Source of the DNA: JAUIIK01 sp963745675
GTDB taxonomy: Bacteria > Chloroflexota > Chloroflexia > Thermomicrobiales > CFX8
DNA length: 64,000 bases
Direction of reading: 5' to 3'
NCBI GenBank assembly: GCA_963745675.1
Contig: CAVUYM010000015.1
Span: 1-64,000 of the forward strand
Part shown: positions 55,708 through 64,000 of the stretch, one piece after another
How positions within the stretch are numbered: position 1 is the first letter of the stretch
Layout of the letters: each line of letters opens with the position of its first letter
Position numbers and translations under genes: made by a program
Notes under the pieces: generated by a model
Databases searched by the model: none
Seen by the model: only the letters and a program-made list of their open reading frames with translations
What the model was told of the DNA's origin: nothing

Positions 55708-56658
55708 TCAGTCGACGCGGTCCCCGGTGACGACCAGTCGTTCGTCATACTCTCGCAGGCCGCTGTCAAACGAGCCATCACAGGTTATCAATGTAATAGT
55801 AGGTCGGCCCTTGGACGAAACGGCCTCACTGGGGTCATCGTCTGCAGCGAATGATCGAACTTCTGTGACGCGATAAAGCACCATCGTGCCATCCTGCATA
55901 TACACCTCAATCAGGTCACCAGCCTGTAGCTCGTGAAGGTCCCAGAACACGGCCGGGCCATAGCCCGCGTAGTCCAGGTGGCCTGCGAAAACTGCGTTGC
56001 CCCCGCCATCAGGTGGCGACGAAAAGTCATACCAGGCGACGACATCCGGCCCGCCCGGCGTCTGCATTACCCCATCTGGATTCACGCCTCTCACCTCAAC
56101 CGCCGCGTCAATCCCGATACTGGGAATTACCAGCCGGGCGATAGGCAGGTATGGTTCGGGCGTTGGTTCCGAGGGAGGGGCGATCGCTTGTTCTGTCGGA
56201 GTTTGGGTCACTCGCTCCAACGGAACTCCTGGTGTGGGTTGTGCTGTGCCGAACGAGGCTGTCGTCGGAGCCGCCATCAGCGGCGGGTCAGGGAGAAGTT
56301 CGATCGGACTGGAGATGACGGTCGGTGTCACGATCTTCCCTGCTAGAGCGGACGCAGTTACGCTGGCTGTACGAGCTTCTGCCGGGATCACTGGTGCCAT
56401 GCTCCCCGGCGGGGCCAGCACGTCCAGTGAGGGTCCCTCGGACGCGACGCTGGCCACGCTCGTCCCCGCTAAAGGGAGCGTTCGTTCCGTTGCGGATCGA
56501 TCTCCTGGATCCACAATGTAGATGCCAATGATGAGAATCGCGAGAAGAGAGCCGCAGAGAACCACCAATGCCGGTTTCCAGAAAACGAGAGTGCCGATGC
56601 GGAGGGTCACCTGCTGTAAGCGGGTCTTCGGCACACGTCCATCCAGCGCCAATTGCAA
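55708..56658 (-). CDS. Sortase (class E/F-like)
   Basis: About 316 aa. One membrane segment (PALVVLCGSLLAILIIGIYIV) is followed by a Pro/Thr-rich spacer and a sortase barrel: IARLVIPSIGIDAAVEVRGV, the catalytic His in VFAGHLDYAG, the Cys in TITLITCDGSF, and the Arg in LREYDERLVVTG. The only in-frame start found is TTG 56658. An open frame extends about 180 bases upstream into the end of the adhesin gene without ATG or GTG, so the true start is uncertain. Substrate: the FPNTG protein just upstream. Confidence 0.87.
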   Translation of the reverse strand: MQLALDGRVPKTRLQQVTLRIGTLVFWKPALVVLCGSLLAILIIGIYIVDPGDRSATERTLPLAGTSVASVASEGPSLDVLAPPGSMAPVIPAEARTASVTASALAGKIVTPTVISSPIELLPDPPLMAAPTTASFGTAQPTPGVPLERVTQTPTEQAIAPPSEPTPEPYLPIARLVIPSIGIDAAVEVRGVNPDGVMQTPGGPDVVAWYDFSSPPDGGGNAVFAGHLDYAGYGPAVFWDLHELQAGDLIEVYMQDGTMVLYRVTEVRSFAADDDPSEAVSSKGRPTITLITCDGSFDSGLREYDERLVVTGDRVD

Positions 56659-56815
56659 ATGATTCGGCTCAGCGCCCTGGATCGGAGTGCGGTCATTTGA
56701 AGCCTGATGGTTAGTGGGGGTTTTGTACTCGATCGGTCGAAATCGTACTCGCCCGGGCTGGTCGCCGCCGCCAGTAGCGACGACGACCTCTGCACCCGAG
56801 GAGCCGTCCTGGCTG

Positions 56816-58282
56816 CTAGGGACGACCGCGTCTCTCGACGATGAAGCCGAGACTCCCGGTCATCAGCATGATGATGCCGATAGCGATCACAAGATTGGTG
56901 AGCGACAGAAGCGGGGCGCTCTCGGCACCCAGCAGCCCACCTGAGCCCGTATTCGGAAAGGATACTGGAGGCACGGGGATGGGAGTAGCAAATGCTTCCG
57001 CGATAGAAGTCACTTCCACGCCAGCAGGGGTCTGAGTGATCTCAATAGCGGTCGCTGTAACCGCGGCAACCGTTGTCGCTGTAACCGTGGCAACCGCTGT
57101 TTGCGTGCTCGGAACTGAAGTCTCGACGACCGTGGCTACAGGGGTGCGCGTGTCAACAGCGGACGCGGTCGGAACAACTGTTTCTTCGATTGTGCTCACG
57201 GCAGTCGCTGTCAGTGCGGAAGGCGGCCCTGGTATGGGCACAATCACCGTGGTAGTCGGCACCGAGGTAGGCGGAACCGCAGTTGACACCACTGTAGGAA
57301 CAAGCGTTGGCGTGTTTGGCGGAAGCGTGCCTGGCACTTCAGTGTTTGGTGTTTGAGTGTTTGGCGGCGGTGTATTTGGCGGAAGTGTTCCAGGAACTGA
57401 CGTTGCCTCCGGCACGGATGGTTGTGGTGAAGCTGTCGCAGGCGACGCTGTTGTCGCAGTAGGGTTGGGAGCCGTCGGCGTACGCGGATTCGGCGTCTCC
57501 GTAGCGGTGGCAGGGATAGTCGTTGCCGTCGCGCCCGGATTCACCGGCGTCGCGGTCGGCACAGGTTGGGTTATGCACGCTGCAGCAGAAACATCGTTCG
57601 TATCCATCGTAACGGCGCCGTTTCTCGCCAACGCTCGACCGGCGATGGTCGCGCCTGTGGTCAACGTAATGCTCTGCAATGCAAGTATGTTTCCCGCAAA
57701 TGCGGTGCCGGTACCAAGCGTCGCTGAACTACCCACCTGCCAGTAAACAGTGCAAACCGAGCCGCCAATCAGCAGGACCGATGAATTGCTGGCGGTTGTG
57801 AGCGTGGTCCCAATCTGGAAGGCAAAGACGGCGTCGGGATCACCCTGGGCATCGAGTGTGAGCATGCCGGTAAGTTGAGCAGATGACGAGAAGCAGTAAA
57901 CGCCCGGGGTGAGTGTCAGTCCTCCCAGATCCTGGCTCGTCAGGTCAGTGTTACAGGCCATGCCTGCGAGCGTGTTGTACGCAGTCGTAACGTCTGATTG
58001 CGCCTGGCTCGCCACCCCGTCGGTGATATGGATCGTTCCGTTTGTGACCAGGCCAGGCGGAAAACCGGTCACCGCGCTACCCGGGCTAACACCCAGATTC
58101 CCTTCAACGGTCGTGTTACCGGTATTCGTTACCGTCGAGCCACCAAGCACCACGAAGCTCTGCGCGGTGCCGAGTAGAGTACTCCCCGCCGCGCCGCTGG
58201 ATAGGACCGTGGCGACGAGTACGACACATGCCACCAATCCACTTGCAACAACCAGCTTGGTCGATCTTTTCAAACTTAGCAT
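56816..58282 (-). CDS. Sortase-anchored ice-binding-like (DUF3494) surface protein
   Basis: About 488 aa. The signal peptide is LVVASGLVACVVLVATVLSSGAAG. Residues about 35-235 form an ice-binding-protein-like beta-solenoid (FVVLGGSTVTNTGNTTVEGNLGVSPG, GVYCFSSSAQLTGMLTLDAQGDPDAVFAFQIGT). A Pro/Thr/Val-rich stalk of about 190 residues follows. At the C-terminus FPNTG (residues 442-446) is followed by a hydrophobic helix and RRGRP, the sorting signal for a sortase. ATG 58282 has GGGAAACAG upstream. It is likely a cell-surface adhesin or structural protein; DUF3494 proteins are not all ice-binding. Confidence 0.87.
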   Translation of the reverse strand: MLSLKRSTKLVVASGLVACVVLVATVLSSGAAGSTLLGTAQSFVVLGGSTVTNTGNTTVEGNLGVSPGSAVTGFPPGLVTNGTIHITDGVASQAQSDVTTAYNTLAGMACNTDLTSQDLGGLTLTPGVYCFSSSAQLTGMLTLDAQGDPDAVFAFQIGTTLTTASNSSVLLIGGSVCTVYWQVGSSATLGTGTAFAGNILALQSITLTTGATIAGRALARNGAVTMDTNDVSAAACITQPVPTATPVNPGATATTIPATATETPNPRTPTAPNPTATTASPATASPQPSVPEATSVPGTLPPNTPPPNTQTPNTEVPGTLPPNTPTLVPTVVSTAVPPTSVPTTTVIVPIPGPPSALTATAVSTIEETVVPTASAVDTRTPVATVVETSVPSTQTAVATVTATTVAAVTATAIEITQTPAGVEVTSIAEAFATPIPVPPVSFPNTGSGGLLGAESAPLLSLTNLVIAIGIIMLMTGSLGFIVERRGRP

Positions 58283-59187
58283 CTGTTTCCCAATCGGTGT
58301 GGCACGTCGAGCGCTCGACAATTCCTAAAAACAATTCATGTGAAAGCAGAAATACAGAGGCAAAGAGCCTGAGCTATACCCAATGAGCGAACTGCGATCA
58401 TGAGAGTGAAGGTGATGGGTCACCGGATTCATGACCTCGGCTCCCCGATGAACTGAGCTGGGTAAATCTTCAGCATCTGTGATCCGCGAAGCGCCAAATC
58501 TGCGAAAACTATCCTGATCTATGTAGACGGTATTGACGACTTACAGCATTCGCTGTTTTCGCGATTTCCACTTTACACCTATCTTGCATTAAGTATATCG
58601 CTGCCATTACGAGCATCCATGAGACATTAGTCCGGAGAAACTTATGCACATACTTTCTGCTAGTGCCTTAAATGCACTTATGGCATGCGTGCTTTATCAA
58701 ATTGACTGCGAAGTGCAACTGGGTGCGCGGCTTTATGGGCAATTCCATCTGGGAATTGCCCACTTCAATAACGCAAGGACTTGCCAATGCTCAGCTAGAT
58801 GGTCGCAGATGGAGCGGTGAAATCACGCTTCAATCGATAGCAGCGACGCCTATCCGGCACGCTACCTGTTCAACTTCCATCTTCAATCAAAGCCACACTG
58901 ATCCCCGCCCATCGGCTTTAAGAAACACAACACGAACTTTTGCAAAGCTGCCCTATAAATAAGTTAGTCTGCTATACTAGATACCACATCATCCTCACGG
59001 ATTTTTGCGCAACTCATAAATCTTGACCATGATGCGACCCGGATAGTGACATGTTCGGCAGCGGCAACACCATTTTTTTCAAGCTACGTTCGCGCCGAGT
59101 TGCTAGCAGGAATCAGCTTCATAATGCTCCAAAAACGTGGATCCACGGGCCCACTCCATCCCAACATCGTCTTCGACAGAATGATGG
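58283..59187. other. Intergenic region of about 905 bases, divergent promoters
   Basis: A/T-richer than its surroundings. No convincing gene is present. A perfect ten-base hairpin GGGCAATTCC-N5-GGAATTGCCC lies at 58737-58761, and an extended -10 element (TGCTATACT) at 58970-58978. The minus-strand leader of the surface-protein gene (58283-58450) folds into several short stems, such as GGTCA/TGACC. I tested c-di-GMP and c-di-AMP riboswitch patterns by eye and found none. Confidence 0.45.
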
Positions 59188-60240
59188 ATGAGTCCGACGA
59201 CATTGCTCTCCCTCTACCTGCAAGCTGCCGAAGAATCTGCCGCAGGGATTGTCATTTGCGACTCTCAACTTCCCGACACGCCAGTCATTTTTGTCAATGC
59301 GGCATTCTCTATAATAACCGGCTATGCCCCGGCTGAAGTGCTCGGGCGGAACTGTCGCTTCCTCGAAGGACATGAAACATCTCAACCAGGGTTGGACGAA
59401 TTGCGCGCGGCGGTGACGGCCGGACGTGAATGCGCTGTTCGGTTACGCAATTTTCGTAAAGATGGCAGTCTATTCTGGAATGACCTCCGGCTAGCGACGA
59501 TAAGGAACGAAGCAGGAAAACTGACGCACTACATCGGCGTCCTGACAGATGTATCTGGACAGGTCGCGGCGGGGCTAGCTTACCGCGACGCAACTGACAA
59601 ACTGAGACTACCTTCCAGTAAGCCGGTTAGTCCAGAAGTCGAGAGATTTTCGCCAACGCTACTTGATCAGTATGAGACCTTGGACCGGCTCGCCCGCGCC
59701 GCGGAGTCTCGGGACGATAACACTGGCGCACACACGCATCGAGTCGCCACGACTGCGGCCCTACTAGCCAGGGAGCTCGGCTGGCCCCCCGACGCAGTGG
59801 ACAGGATCGAGCGAGCGGCCGTTTTGCACGATATCGGCAAGATCGGCATATCTGACGCGATACTGCTCAAACCGGGAAGACTAACCAACGGCGAATTCGC
59901 AAATATTCAAACCCACACGACCTCCGGTGGGGCAATCCTCTCCGGAGGGCGGCACAGCCTGCTACGACTTGCCGAATCGATTGCGCTTAATCATCATGAA
60001 CGGTGGGATGGCTCCGGCTACCCGCAGCGGCTGGCCGGAACGGAAATTCCACAAGCCGGCAGGATCGTGGCTGTGGCAGATGTATATGACGCACTGACCC
60101 ACAAGCGGCCATATAAAGAAGCCTGGTCGGTGGAGGACGCCGTTGCGGAGATTGTGGATCAGGCAGATCACCAGTTTGATCCAGCAGTGGTCGATGCGTT
60201 TGTCAAACTCCATAAGCGCGGAAGCCTGCCGGCACTGTAG
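59188..60240 (+). CDS. LOV-type PAS domain fused to HD-GYP phosphodiesterase
   Basis: 350 aa, soluble. Residues 15-123 are a LOV photosensor: GRNCRFLEG with the flavin-adduct Cys56, conserved Asn residues in NFRKDG (Asn88) and FWN (Asn98). The usual Gln in the last strand (IGVQ) is Leu119 (IGVLTDVS). A linker helix leads to HD-GYP: TGAHTHRVATTAALL, AAVLHDIGKIG (His214-Asp215), LNHHERWDGSGYP (Gly-Tyr-Pro 277-279) and VADVYDALTHKRPYK. Blue-light-controlled hydrolysis of c-di-GMP is the expected role. Confidence 0.92.
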   Translation: MSPTTLLSLYLQAAEESAAGIVICDSQLPDTPVIFVNAAFSIITGYAPAEVLGRNCRFLEGHETSQPGLDELRAAVTAGRECAVRLRNFRKDGSLFWNDLRLATIRNEAGKLTHYIGVLTDVSGQVAAGLAYRDATDKLRLPSSKPVSPEVERFSPTLLDQYETLDRLARAAESRDDNTGAHTHRVATTAALLARELGWPPDAVDRIERAAVLHDIGKIGISDAILLKPGRLTNGEFANIQTHTTSGGAILSGGRHSLLRLAESIALNHHERWDGSGYPQRLAGTEIPQAGRIVAVADVYDALTHKRPYKEAWSVEDAVAEIVDQADHQFDPAVVDAFVKLHKRGSLPAL

Positions 60241-60510
60241 CTGGGTGACAACAAAGCGCGGAACCCGTCCTGTCGCTACTTCCGATGTTCCATTTGAGCG
60301 CCAATCGCACGTCACGGCTGCAACATTGACTGCCCTCCACGGCCCATTGGACAAACCTGAAACAGGCTGCTTCCGGCTCCGGGCAGCGCAAGTCATGCTT
60401 TCAAATCTATCCGAAATAGATATCGAGGAGGATACCCAACCGAGTCCATCGTTGTTTTACTGTTGCAACCGAACGTTGCACCATGACTGACTGATGGAAA
60501 TGAGACTGCC

Positions 60511-61584
60511 ATGCGAATCGCGCAAGTCGCACCACTCTATGAAAGCGTCCCGCCGCGCCTATATGGTGGCACCGAGCGTGTCGTGTCGTACCTGACCGAA
60601 GCGCTAGTAGCTGCCGGCCACCAAACCACCCTGTTTGCCAGCGGTGATTCGATCACGGCGGCAGAACTCGTTCCCGTCTGTCCGCGGGCACTGCGTCTGG
60701 ATCCCGACTGTGTCGACTCCCTTGCTCACCACATTCTCATGCTAGAAACTGTCGCTGCACACGCACACGAATTTGACATCATCCACTATCACGTAGATTA
60801 TCTGCATTTCCCACTTTCTCGACGAAGCCACAATCCACAGGTCACGACGCTTCATGGCAGACTCGACATTCCAGACCTTGTCCCGATCTACAGAGAGTTT
60901 CACGAGATGCCGGTCATCTCAATATCGGACGCTCAGAGGAAACCGCTTCCCTGGGTGAACTGGCTAAGCACGATTCCCCATGGTTTGCCCGAGCATCTCT
61001 ATGAATTCCATCCGGCACCCGGCAAGTATCTGGCATTCCTCGGGCGGATATCGCCGGAGAAACGGCTAGACCGCGCTATTCGTATTGCGTGTGAGGTCGG
61101 TATACCGCTCAAGATCGCTGCCAAGATCGACCGGGTCGATCAGAATTACTTTCAACAGTCCATCGAACCATTGCTTGATCATCCTCTCATCGAATATGTC
61201 GGAGAAATAGGTGATCGAGATAAATCCGAATTTCTCGGGAATGCCACTGCGCTGCTTTTTCCTATTGATTGGCCGGAACCTTTTGGCCTTTCGATGGTCG
61301 AAGCACTTGCTTGCGGAACTCCAGTGGTGGCTTACAATCACGGTTCGGTGCCCGAAGTGCTGACGCATGGCAAGACTGGATTCATTGTCGAATCATTGGC
61401 CGAAGCGATTGCATCCACGAAACGCATTGGCGAAATCAACCGGCGCGATTGTCGACTGGCCTTTGAACAGCGCTTCTCGGCGACGAGAATGGCGAATAAT
61501 TATGTGCGCGCTTACGAACGGCTGACACGAGTGCCGTTCGAGCTACTCGAAGTCGCCGCTACCAACGGAATTGAGCATTCTTGA
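60511..61584 (+). CDS. Family 4 glycosyltransferase
   Basis: 357 aa. GT-B fold: MRIAQVAPLYESVPPRLYGGTERVVSYLTEAL at the N-terminus, GRISPEKRLDRAIRIA as the nucleotide-sugar domain start, and EPFGLSMVEALACGTPVVAY with the retaining GT4 Glu-x7-Glu signature. Its stop overlaps the TTG start of the debranching enzyme gene, so the pair is likely co-translated. Together they suggest synthesis and trimming of a storage or compatible sugar polymer. Confidence 0.9.
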   Translation: MRIAQVAPLYESVPPRLYGGTERVVSYLTEALVAAGHQTTLFASGDSITAAELVPVCPRALRLDPDCVDSLAHHILMLETVAAHAHEFDIIHYHVDYLHFPLSRRSHNPQVTTLHGRLDIPDLVPIYREFHEMPVISISDAQRKPLPWVNWLSTIPHGLPEHLYEFHPAPGKYLAFLGRISPEKRLDRAIRIACEVGIPLKIAAKIDRVDQNYFQQSIEPLLDHPLIEYVGEIGDRDKSEFLGNATALLFPIDWPEPFGLSMVEALACGTPVVAYNHGSVPEVLTHGKTGFIVESLAEAIASTKRIGEINRRDCRLAFEQRFSATRMANNYVRAYERLTRVPFELLEVAATNGIEHS

Positions 61585-63744
61585 CATTATCTGGCCAATC
61601 AACCGATCTCTACGCAATCCAATCTGCGTCGACCCCCTGGATGGAACGCACGCGGGTACTGAAGGACGGCGAGACCTTTGGAGTCTTCAATGCATCTGGA
61701 GATGTCTTTCCGCTACCTGGCGGTCAATCGGGCCTCTTTCACGATGCGATCCGGCATCTCTCCGGGTTCGTGTTCAAAATCGACGGGGTGTTGCCGCTCG
61801 TTCTAAGCTCGGCAGTACGTGAAGACAATCTTCTCCTGCATATGGATATGACCACGCCCGCCAGCAGCGGAGACGACCAGTTTGCCATCCTTCAGGACCG
61901 CCTTCACGTGTCCCGCGAACAGTTTCTCTGGAACGATTGCTGCTTCGTTCAGCTGAGATTTACGAACTATCACAGCGAGACGATCCGTTTCACCACCGAA
62001 TTCGAGTTCGAGTCCGACTTCCACGACATATTCGAAGTTCGGGGGATGAATCGTATAAAACGAGGGGAGTACCTCAAATCGAAAACCAAGCCTGGTTCCC
62101 TGTTGATGGGATACCGCGGACTTGATGAGGTTGAGCGTACAACTGCGATCTCAATAGTCCCTGTGCCAGACGAAACACATCAAGCCGGATTCCAGACTGT
62201 CATCGAATTGCAGCCAGGTGGAGTTGAGGACATTGAGCTCCAAATTCGCTGTAACCACCGTGTGAGCGGACCGGAAGACAGATTCCGGGTGGCGCTTACA
62301 GCGGCCGAGCAGGCGCACGATTCTGCGGAGCAGCGTTGGGCCAAGGTGACAACCTCGAATGCCCAATTCAACGAATGGCTATTGCGTTCGAACGCGGACA
62401 TGCGCATTCTCGTGACTGAAACAGGACATGGGATTTATCCGTATGCCGGCATACCCTGGTTCAGTACGCCGTTTGGCCGCGACGGTCTCATCGCAGCGCT
62501 CGAAACGCTCTGGGTAAATCCCGACCTGGCGGCCGGAGTCTTACGTTATCTAGCAGCGATGCAGGCAACAGAAGTGGACCCGTACAACGAAGCCCAGCCA
62601 GGCAAGATCCTCCATGAGACCCGCGGCGGAGAGATGGCTTCGCTCGGCGAGCACCCCTTTCGCCAGTATTACGGCAGCGTCGACGCAACCCCTCTCTTCG
62701 TCCATCTGGCGGGTGAGTATTACCGCGCGACGGGAAACCGCGCGTTACTAGAGTCGATATGGCCAAACATCGTGGCGGCTGTCAACTGGATCGATCGATA
62801 TGGTGATTCAAACGGTGACGGGTTTGTCGATTACGCCCGAACCCGGCCCGACGGTCTTATCAACCAGGGCTGGAAAGATTCACAGGACTCGATTTTCCAC
62901 GCCGATGGTGGGGACGCAAAAGCGCCAATCGCGTTGGCTGAAGTGCAGGGCTACGTCTACGGCGCCCGCAAGGCAGCGGCGATGCTAGGCGAGCTTTTCG
63001 GCGATGAGGAATTCGCAATCAGGAATCGCAAACTTGCGAAGGAACTCCAGTCCAACTTCGATCGCTCCTTCTGGGATAGCGATTTGGACACATACGTTCT
63101 GGCGCTGGCTGCCGATGGCCAACCCTGTCGGGTGGTAGCGACGAATGCCGGACATTGCATGCTCACCGGACTCCTGCCGGACGCGCGGGCAAAGAAGCTT
63201 GCTGACCGTTTGATGGCGGAAGATATGTTCTCCGGTTGGGGCATCCGAACCCTCGCAGCTGGCCAACCCCGCTACAACCCGATGTCCTATCACAATGGTT
63301 CCGTCTGGCCGCACGACAATGCCATGATCGCCGCAGGGATGGCACGCTACGGTTTCGGCGAGCATGTCGGACGCTTGCTCACAGGGCTGTTCGACGCAGC
63401 AACCTATTTTGATGGGCAGCGCGTACCCGAACTGTTCTGCGGTTTCGAGCGCCGCGCCCATCGTGGTCCGACTCATTACCCCGTGGCATGCCTACCGCAG
63501 GCCTGGTCAGCCGCAACAGTCTTCATGTTGCTCGGCGCGTCGCTCGGGCTCGAGGTAGACGGCACCGAGAATCGTATTGAGAATTATCCGGCCGTCGCTG
63601 CCGGACTATCTCGATTGGGTACGGATCGAAGCGTTGCGGGTAGGTGAAGGATCGATTGATCTTGAGTTTCACCGCTACCCGGAAGATATCGCGATAAATG
63701 TTCTCGGGCGCAAAGGCGACATCGACGTGACGATCATCAAATAG
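61581..63744 (+). CDS. Amylo-alpha-1,6-glucosidase / glycogen-debranching type enzyme (frameshift near C-terminus)
   Basis: About 720 aa. The N-terminal GDE-N-bis domain (VLKDGETFGVFNASGDVFPLPGGQSGLFHDAIRHLS) precedes the (alpha/alpha)6 barrel with GIPWFSTPFGRDGLIAALETLW, ILHETRGGEMA, FRQYYGSVDATPLFVHLAGEYY, GLINQGWKDSQDSIFHADG and YHNGSVWPHDNAM. Near 63578 a base is gained or lost; the expected end (PSLPDYLDWVRIEALRVGEGSIDLEF) runs in another frame to the TAG at 63742-63744. The TTG start overlaps the GT4 stop (TTGA). Confidence 0.9.
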
Positions 63745-63771
63745 CCACGGAAGGTTGTACTTCCGTGGCTA
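63742..63771. terminator. Bidirectional terminator hairpin containing the stop codon
   Basis: Perfect twelve-base stem TAGCCACGGAAG / CTTCCGTGGCTA with a six-base loop. Its first three bases are the stop codon of the debranching enzyme in its corrected frame. It lies 20 bases from the end of the convergent minus-strand gene and can serve both. Confidence 0.75.
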
Positions 63772-63791
63772 TTCGTCGACGAGTCTACTCG

Positions 63792-64000
63792 TTACAGCGT
63801 CGTCTGGATCGCCTTGACACCGGCAATGAACTTATCGATGTCTTCTTCGGTGTTGTAGAAGCCCAGCGAAACACGCGCCGCGTCGGGGTTATTGATGTAG
63901 CGGTTGACGTAGCGAATGATGACCTTGTGCTCTTCGGCCATGCGTGCGCTCAGGTCTGGCGGGTCGATACCCTCAACGTTGAACGCGATCAGGCCCGACT
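63792..64000 (-). CDS. Cysteine desulfurase-like aminotransferase class V, C-terminal part
   Basis: Only the last 69 codons are inside the window: SGLIAFNVEGIDPPDLSARM, EEHKVIIRYVN, NNPDAARVSLGFYNTEEDIDKFIAGVKAI. This is the small C-terminal domain of class V PLP aminotransferases such as SufS/IscS-type or isopenicillin-epimerase-like enzymes; the RVSLGFYNTEEDID segment is typical. The start and PLP-binding half lie beyond the window. Confidence 0.85.
   Translation of the reverse strand, partial: SGLIAFNVEGIDPPDLSARMAEEHKVIIRYVNRYINNPDAARVSLGFYNTEEDIDKFIAGVKAIQTTL

Noticed and set aside
58283..58520. c-di-GMP (GEMM) or c-di-AMP (ydaO) riboswitch upstream of the surface protein
   Set aside because: Some GGGGAGCC and GGTCA/TGACC stems resemble parts of these RNAs, but conserved core blocks and their order are missing.
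58672..58962. 96-codon open frame in the long intergenic region
   Set aside because: No ribosome-binding site, it spans a perfect hairpin, and its composition is unlike the neighbouring genes.

Overview
The window (about 58-60 % G+C by eye) reads as chromosome of a free-living, cobalamin-using bacterium. It has a class II (B12-dependent) ribonucleotide reductase, a methylmalonyl-CoA-mutase-type large subunit, many hydrolases, a VanW-type peptidoglycan-binding protein, and a sortase paired with a long Pro/Thr-rich wall or stalk protein. The overall flavour is Chloroflexota, perhaps near Thermomicrobia/Sphaerobacter. That placement is an inference from gene content; no rRNA or tRNA gene is present to confirm it.

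A striking technical property is that at least a dozen otherwise intact genes, including the presumably essential nrdJ, are interrupted by single-base indels. The protein continues perfectly in another frame each time. This points to residual indel errors in the assembly more than to mass pseudogenisation. I annotate those genes as whole genes and give the approximate break points.

Layout. 1-10.8 kb: polysaccharide deacetylase end, CRP-type regulator, SelA-like PLP enzyme, ABC exporter pair, VanW protein, molybdopterin oxidoreductase, S41 peptidase. 11-12.5 kb: truncated haemoglobin coupled to a PAS/class III adenylate cyclase. 12.5-21.2 kb: catabolic block (threonine aldolase, aldehyde dehydrogenase, M20 hydrolase, SDR, two metal-dependent amidohydrolases, GntR/FCD regulator), with a MITE-like inverted-repeat element at 13.64-13.78 kb. 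21.2-22.8 kb: acyl-CoA mutase large subunit. 23.1-32.5 kb: an array of about ten diverged paralogues of an unrecognised two-helix membrane protein (eight in tandem, most with a Trp-Leu-Asn-Pro motif, plus two outliers), interrupted by ylxP, an ABC-F ATPase, a cysteine-less HesB-like protein and a small lipoprotein. This array is the best candidate for an undescribed system. 32.5-37.8 kb: a small frameshifted enzyme-like gene, two isochorismatase-family hydrolases, a hairpin repeat, a beta-lactamase-fold hydrolase, an ECF sigma factor and a methyltransferase.

38.0-41.9 kb: nrdJ with two NrdR-like boxes and an extended -10 promoter. 41.9-45 kb: RelE-type toxin-antitoxin pair, AAA/DUF234-type ATPase, nucleotidyltransferase. 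45.2-50.1 kb: PIG-L deacetylase, then two cupin genes each divergent from its own regulator (MarR, TetR) across clear dyad operators, an MFS transporter, and a decayed TetR fragment. 50.2-55.6 kb: a secreted beta-lactamase-fold protein with N-terminal tandem repeats resembling polyglycine hydrolases, DinB-like, GNAT, cupin and AbgB-like genes. 55.7-58.3 kb: sortase plus FPNTG-anchored ice-binding-like protein. 59.2-64 kb: a LOV-HD-GYP blue-light/c-di-GMP protein, a GT4-glycogen-debranching pair, and the C-terminus of a cysteine-desulfurase-like enzyme.
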